Below, piece by piece: positions 58,663 to 64,000 of a stretch of 64,000 nucleotides of DNA (position 1 is its first letter; every line of letters begins with the position of its first letter). The DNA lies in assembly GCF_029227915.1 (NCBI RefSeq), contig NC_079883.1:6262001-6326000 (forward strand), in the 5' to 3' direction. The notes under the pieces are model-generated. The model saw nothing but the letters and a program-made list of their open reading frames with translations. It was not told the DNA's origin and made no database searches. The position numbers and the translations under genes are program-made. This stretch comes from Hydractinia symbiolongicarpus. Taxonomy: Eukaryota; Cnidaria; Hydrozoa; Anthoathecata; Hydractiniidae.

Positions 58663-60940
58663 TCTGCCTACCTTTTTAAGTATATTAGACTTGTAGGAAC
58701 AATGCATTGTAATAAGCCATTGAGGAGTGTTATAAAATAAAATTTTTGTTTGTTTCTTTAAATCATAGTCATAAGGTTGTTTAAATACTCACTGTCCACA
58801 AAATTTTCATTTTAACCTTCTTACTTTGTTTTGATACAAGTTTGTTAAGGCTTTTTAATGGTATGTATGTTTCTTTATTAAGTGGTGCGTTTTTATCACA
58901 TTCGAAGTAAGTGGGTCAGGTTTAAACTCGAGAATTGAGCTTTCCTGAAATTGCATTTAGACAATCAATAACTCGTTGTTAGTTATAGCAGCATACTTTC
59001 TCAGGGTGTAATTCAGTGTTCTCAGTACCTGTTAAACAGCTATTTCCCAATTGAAATTTAGACAAAATTTCCCAATTTATTAGAGGAGCTAATCATATTC
59101 ACTACAAAATGTGGTACTTAAGGGGGATTTTCACGAAGCGAATTGAACGGCGAATACGACGGGGAATTGTATCTGAGCATGCACAGTTTTGTTTATTTTG
59201 ATTTTGCATCGAAATATTTGTTTCGTTTAAAAGTAGAAACAGTTCCTACTTTTTCGCGGCTAAAGGTTTCGCTGCTAGTTTTTGACCAATCAGAAAGCGG
59301 TTAACTAATGTAAACAATGACTTTGGCACCTAATTTATTTTGTCGTGAAAATTAAAAAGCGAATTCCCCATCGAATATATATTTTAAATCCAGCCTTATT
59401 ACTAACTAAAATAATTCAGGCTACAGAAATACTGTGTTGCCATTCGATTCGTAATAATAATCGAAAAATTGTATATTGTATTTAAAAGAAGTCCAGAAGT
59501 TCTTTCTCCCACACGACACAGCAGTCAATAAGTCAGCCCTGCCCTCGGTTTTGTGAGGAGAGATGTTCTGCAAAGACTCTAACAATTGAGTCTCTTAGAA
59601 GTTTTACTTCATGTGCCTGTTACAAGCATTTTTGAAGGTTGTCATCGGCGACTTCTGCGATATACAACCTAATGATGCCCTAACTTAATAAGTTCATCTA
59701 GAAACATAAAAAGCCAGTTGGCAGTGAACTATTAACCTAACGAAGTTCACCATCCAGAAGGTATGTCAATAAGACTTGCACTCCATTTTCATTTGTCAGC
59801 GATTTAGCGCTCGCTGGGTAAATTTTCCTGACCCGGCCTGTTATACATGCAAAACAAAAAAATTAAACTATATATAACATGGAGGTCATGTCAACCTTGC
59901 TCCAGCTTGAAGTTCCTGGGTTAAAATCTATTAACTATCAATCTATTGTCTCAATCAATGATAGTTTGTACTAGTTTAATAAATATTTCCCCTACGGGTG
60001 GATGCTTTATGTCAATTTTCTGTAAACAGTAAAAAAATATACCTACTATTTTCAGAATAAGCTATCACTAAAAGAAAACAAATAACGTAACATAACGTGG
60101 TACTTCATCTGTAATTTTTTCTACTTTAGTAAGCTAACTAGTTATAGCTATAGCTCTACTGCATCGCTGAACAAAAACCACACAGAAAAAGATTGAGAAT
60201 GATAAATATAAATAATTTGCAATTGGAGTTAAATAAAGAACAAAAGATCGGAAGTGAGAAGCGGAGCTAAAGTGGAGTCTTCCTTGCTGTGTCATGCAAA
60301 ATTATCATCGTCTCAAAACCCACGTCGATTTTCTAAATGTTTACAAATTAAGCTGCCATTATTGTTCACTAATCGTAAATATCCGGACCAAGGCTGTTTA
60401 TCCCTTCTTCCTAAGGCTGTTATCCCTTCTCCCTAAAATTTTATTTTCGATCCACAGGCTCTTTTTTGCGTTTTCTGATATCTCACTGGTTAAAAACACG
60501 CGAATTGCAACACGACTCTGGAATGAAAAGACATGGAATTTGTTTGCCATGCTGCATTAGATGCAACCTACGAAAATTTTGCGTTTTGAAGAAAAACCAT
60601 GTTCACGCTACCAGCTGGGAAAGACAATGTAAGCTGAATAACAACACTTTTGAATGCTTAATCCAACAACTCCCAACCTTCTATGGTGGCAATGAAAGCG
60701 ATTCATGAGATGCCGAGCTTACTTTTATAAAAGCCGAGTAAATCATATAAATGCGTTTCTCGAAGACTTGATCTTTGGAAGAAAGAAGACATTTTTAGAC
60801 TAGTACGAGAAGCGGAAGTGATTTAGTGTACACTGAGAACTACTAGGGGTAACAAGAGCATTTTTCAGATTTCAAGATAATTTTCTACGCTCATGCACAA
60901 TGGGAATAGCAATGGAGCATTGCAATTATTGAAAAAAAAC
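58663..60940. other. Upstream region of the TTL-like gene; no genes recognised
   Basis: AT-rich sequence. A partial inverted pair (GAAGCGAATTGAACGGCGAA near 59137 and AAAGCGAATTCCCCATCGAA near 59356) may be a MITE relic. Short frames at 60254-60708 show no domain but may be the 5' part of the retroelement that follows. Confidence 0.4.
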
Positions 60941-62440
60941 GTGTCAAATGCTATCTTACTGCGCGATCAACGAACAATTATATTTATTACATTAAAAATA
61001 TCCCGACGTGCAAAAAGCTGACGAACTAAATTTAATGACACATGTCGTGCCAGAAGTCCATTCTATGTTGTTTACATAAATTGATGAGGACATTATTAAA
61101 CAAGCTGCGATTGGAACTAAGGGGGGTTTGGACCTTCTTGCTTCAAACAGATTTGGGAATTTAAGTATTGATTTGCGTAGAGCGTTTATGCGTGTGATTA
61201 AGAAATTGTGTAGAGAGGAAAATGAATTGTAGAGGAATGGTAATTCCTATAATAAATCATTTCTTGCATGTCGTTTGATACCGTTAGACAAAAATGCAGG
61301 ACTCAAATTGGGGTTTGAAGTGTTGAGGAGAATAGCTGGAAAAGTGGTTGTGAGGATTCTCAAAGAGGATGTACATAACTGGCGGTAAGGTTGAAGTTGT
61401 ATGCAGGGCAGAAAGGTGGTTGTAAAGCAGCTGTTTATGGAGTGTACGACATATTCCAGATGGTGGTACGGATGTTGATGCTGATAGCGCTTTCAACTGG
61501 ATAAAAGTTTTGTTATATAATATTTAATACCTATGCCCAACGTTGCATGTTTTTGGGTACAATTGCTACAGGGTCCCTGCTCGGTTGTTCATTATTGGTG
61601 GAAGAAAAATGCTCTCAAAAAAAGGAACTGCACAAGGAGGGGCCCAATCTTGTCCCCAGCCCTGTGCTACTCTTATGGTATTCTTACGGGACGGTTTCCT
61701 GGTACAAGATTGAGGGACACCAGCAGTGATGTCTACTCATGCATCAGGAATTGTTTTTTTTTGAATGTACTGATTAGGTTAAAAAATGAGGCGTAAATGG
61801 TGGCGTTTGAAGATGGTTTGACTGGTACGGGAACGTTGCAGCAGTTGAAATTGTGATATTCCAGTTTAGTAGAAAGTGATCCAATATGTGCACCATCCGA
61901 AACCTGCAAAATTTCACTAATTGCGAAAAAAATTACGAAGTAGATGTTTGATGGAACAGAGCGTTTCATTACGTGGTCAACGTCATCTTTGGGCAATCGT
62001 AAGTGGTGTTGATTATAAGGATCAGTATGCATGTCCGAGTTAAAATTGTTGTCAAAGATCGCCGAGGTTGCAACTCAAGCAGCCTATACAGTCTACATGC
62101 ACAGTTCCAAAAGAAGACTTAATTGGATGAGAAACTGTCCCTGATATGGGACGTTACCTTCCACCTGTAGAGTATCTTTTGCGAGACGAATTTTTTACCA
62201 GTTATTACCGGTCATGTTTAATGTGGTACATCAGATGATGTGATGCATAGGAGGGCTCCTGGTGTGGTTTTTGATGGTCACGATTTAAAAAGGAAAAAAA
62301 AAGAAAAAAGAGAGGTTGAAAAGTTGCAAAGCATCAAAGAGCAGATAAGTATTCAGCAAAGAAAGTTACTTCTAATCAATCAGGAACCCGGCAGATCAAA
62401 TTTAATGACAACGCTGAATTCTTTGCGTATGCGCTAACGA
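60941..62440 (+). pseudogene. Decayed reverse transcriptase of a cnidarian-type retroelement
   Basis: Across shifting frames the plus strand gives VPEVHSMLF, IDEDIIKQAAIGTKGGLD, FLACRLIPLDKNAGLK, FEVLRRIAGKVVVRILKED, then PARLFIIGGRKML with KKGTAQGG (degraded box SxEGTTQGDP), and near the end TQAAYTVYMHSSKRRLNWMR. This matches in order a reverse transcriptase family I remember as abundant in hydra, anemone and coral genomes. Stops, shifts and the lost QGDP show it is dead. I do not assign it to a named clade. Confidence 0.65.
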
Positions 62441-64000
62441 AGAACGGATTTTTGGATACGGAAGTTTAAAGGTATTCAAATCCAATTTGAATTCAACCAA
62501 AAGTTATCGAAAGATTTAGAAGACGTTATTGACCTTATCAAAGATGGCTCTATTCCCACATTTTAACCCTATGAACACACAACTAATGTTTTCATCAGCA
62601 CCTATGCCAAACCATTTCCAATCACAAAAATTTGGGTTTTAAAGAGGAACAACTTAACCTTCAGGGAATAGCGACAATCACAATTTGGTTAATTAGCGTA
62701 TAGAGTACACAATGGAAGATTAATCAATATGTTTCGGTTGTGACAAGAAAAAAACTTCCCAAACGTTTTTGAGATAGCAGTTAGTACATACGTAGACATA
62801 GTAGACACGCCCATGTTTGATAAACATGGACGTGTCTACTGACACCACAACCTCGTTTTCAAGTATATTTGCTTCTAAACGGTGCTGTGCTTTTTAAGTT
62901 TAAAAACTTGTCCCGCAGGTCCCTTAAATCTTTTATGACATCGAACGGGCTCTGGAAACAAAATTGCGAACCACAAGAATCACAAGAATCCCAATCCTGT
63001 GCCATCGCAAAACACTTCATCATCAGCAAAATGAAAATTATCGCACTTTCACGTGTATTTCGAACTGTCACTTTTTTGGATTTCTTTATCGTAAATTATT
63101 TGGAGCTACGCCCTGTGATATGCATTGGATCCTTGTTAACTCTTTTTATCTCGAACGATATTTCAAGCAAGAGCACTTACGGTATCGCTAAACTGATATA
63201 TGTCCTGCCTATCTCGGGCATTTCAGAAATTATCGCACCATCTCATCATGAATTTTTTTTGTTTATGTGTCCAAACGCTATTTCAGTTATCAAATTTTCA
63301 AAGCTTTATTAAGGTCCTCCTCAGCGCATCTTGTATGGTTGTATTTTTTGGAAAAATCAATCGCATGTGGTGAGTGTAGTGTCAAGATGTTGAAAAGAAA
63401 ACTTATTGTAAAAACATTAGTTGAAAAGTATAAAGAAAACAAGAAAGGAATATCAAATAACGATGCTTCTATAGGCTTTCCTAAACATCCTTGAGGTATA
63501 TCGCAATATATTCAGATGGATCCTTCCATGAAGTACTTCCCGTAATAATGGTTCAGGGGCCAAAAGACCCTAGGGACAACCCGGTATGCTTCGCTCGCAG
63601 AGAGCAAGCTGCGTAAGTAAGGTAAACAAAACAAAATCTAATCGAACGAAGAGCAATCAACAAGCAATTTTGCAATTTGTTTATAACTTCCGATGAAGAT
63701 GAGTGACAGTAATTGGGTTTCTGTTTTTGATTTTAAGCCATATTTATTTTCCTTTTTTATACTATTATGGAAAGAAATAGCTAGCTAGCCAGCTAAAATT
63801 TGTTTCCTTAACACTTTCTCACCTTTCCTGGCGTGGTGACATTTCGTGGACACAAGTCTTTTAGCTGAATTTGAATTGAGTTTGGGAATGAAGTATACAA
63901 AAAGCTACAAAAACTTCTTCTCTTAAAGTCCCCTTAAAGTTCTTTTAAATTTTCTTTCTTCTAACTTGTAAAATATTCAATGTGTCTGTTCCCGCATTGA
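62441..64000. other. Right edge of the window, unassigned
   Basis: There is a 147-codon plus-strand frame at 62869-63312 and a 70-codon minus-strand frame at 62859-63071. Both lack domains and repeat patterns, so neither is called. A GGGGCCAAAAGACCCTAGGG motif lies near 63556. Confidence 0.4.
62800..62840. repeat. 19-bp hairpin
   Basis: AGTAGACACGCCCATGTTT, a 3-nt loop, then AAACATGGACGTGTCTACT: an inverted repeat with a single mismatch. Confidence 0.9.

Noticed and set aside
62869-63312. 147-codon plus-strand frame with hydrophobic stretches
   Set aside because: No start context, domain or splice partner; a minus-strand frame overlaps it. Left unassigned.

Overview
The window is eukaryotic and AT-rich. 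Its genes are split by introns, and most of the DNA between them is decayed transposable elements and minisatellites. The reverse transcriptase families, the helical-WD40 protein family and the hydrozoan-like intron and repeat style suggest a cnidarian, probably a medusozoan. That is my inference from remembered families, not a search result.

Layout. 1-552: 5'-truncated LINE. 583-7870 (+): 3' end of a large gene for an acidic, disordered protein with repeated SEGE motifs (TALPID3-like at best, unproven). A complete WD40 gene (3853-5550, -) sits antisense inside one of its introns. 8.0-18.2 kb: gene desert with a Z-DNA-prone repeat and a small Penelope-like element with inverted terminal repeats. 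18237-21562 (+): complete DMRT gene with DM and DMA domains. 23422-25120 (+): small gene of tiny exons, rebuilt by splice phase and resembling C22orf15/CXorf65. 25.6-26.4 kb: palindromic minisatellite. 27505-28275 (-): TAF8. 30297-34426 (-): LCLAT1-type lysocardiolipin acyltransferase with a 10-nt microexon and a decayed Penelope-like element in an intron. 35-46 kb: mobile-element graveyard (LINE pieces, MITEs, a tRNA-like sequence, minisatellites). 46576-48745 (+): tubulin cofactor B. 50180-50884 (+): intronless truncated-globin-like gene. 51701-58611 (-): 16-exon membrane-anchored tubulin-tyrosine-ligase-like gene carrying a TTAA-flanked DNA transposon in intron 2. 60.9-62.4 kb: decayed reverse transcriptase pseudogene.

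The genes are unrelated housekeeping or regulatory loci, not a pathway or operon. TBCB and the TTL-like enzyme both act on tubulin, but their closeness may be chance. I found no CRISPR array, rRNA or convincing intact tRNA. The most useful results are genes and exons recovered by matching splice phase across short exons (the C22orf15-like gene, the LCLAT1 microexon and the TTL-like gene), and hammerhead-like motifs next to the two Penelope-like remnants.
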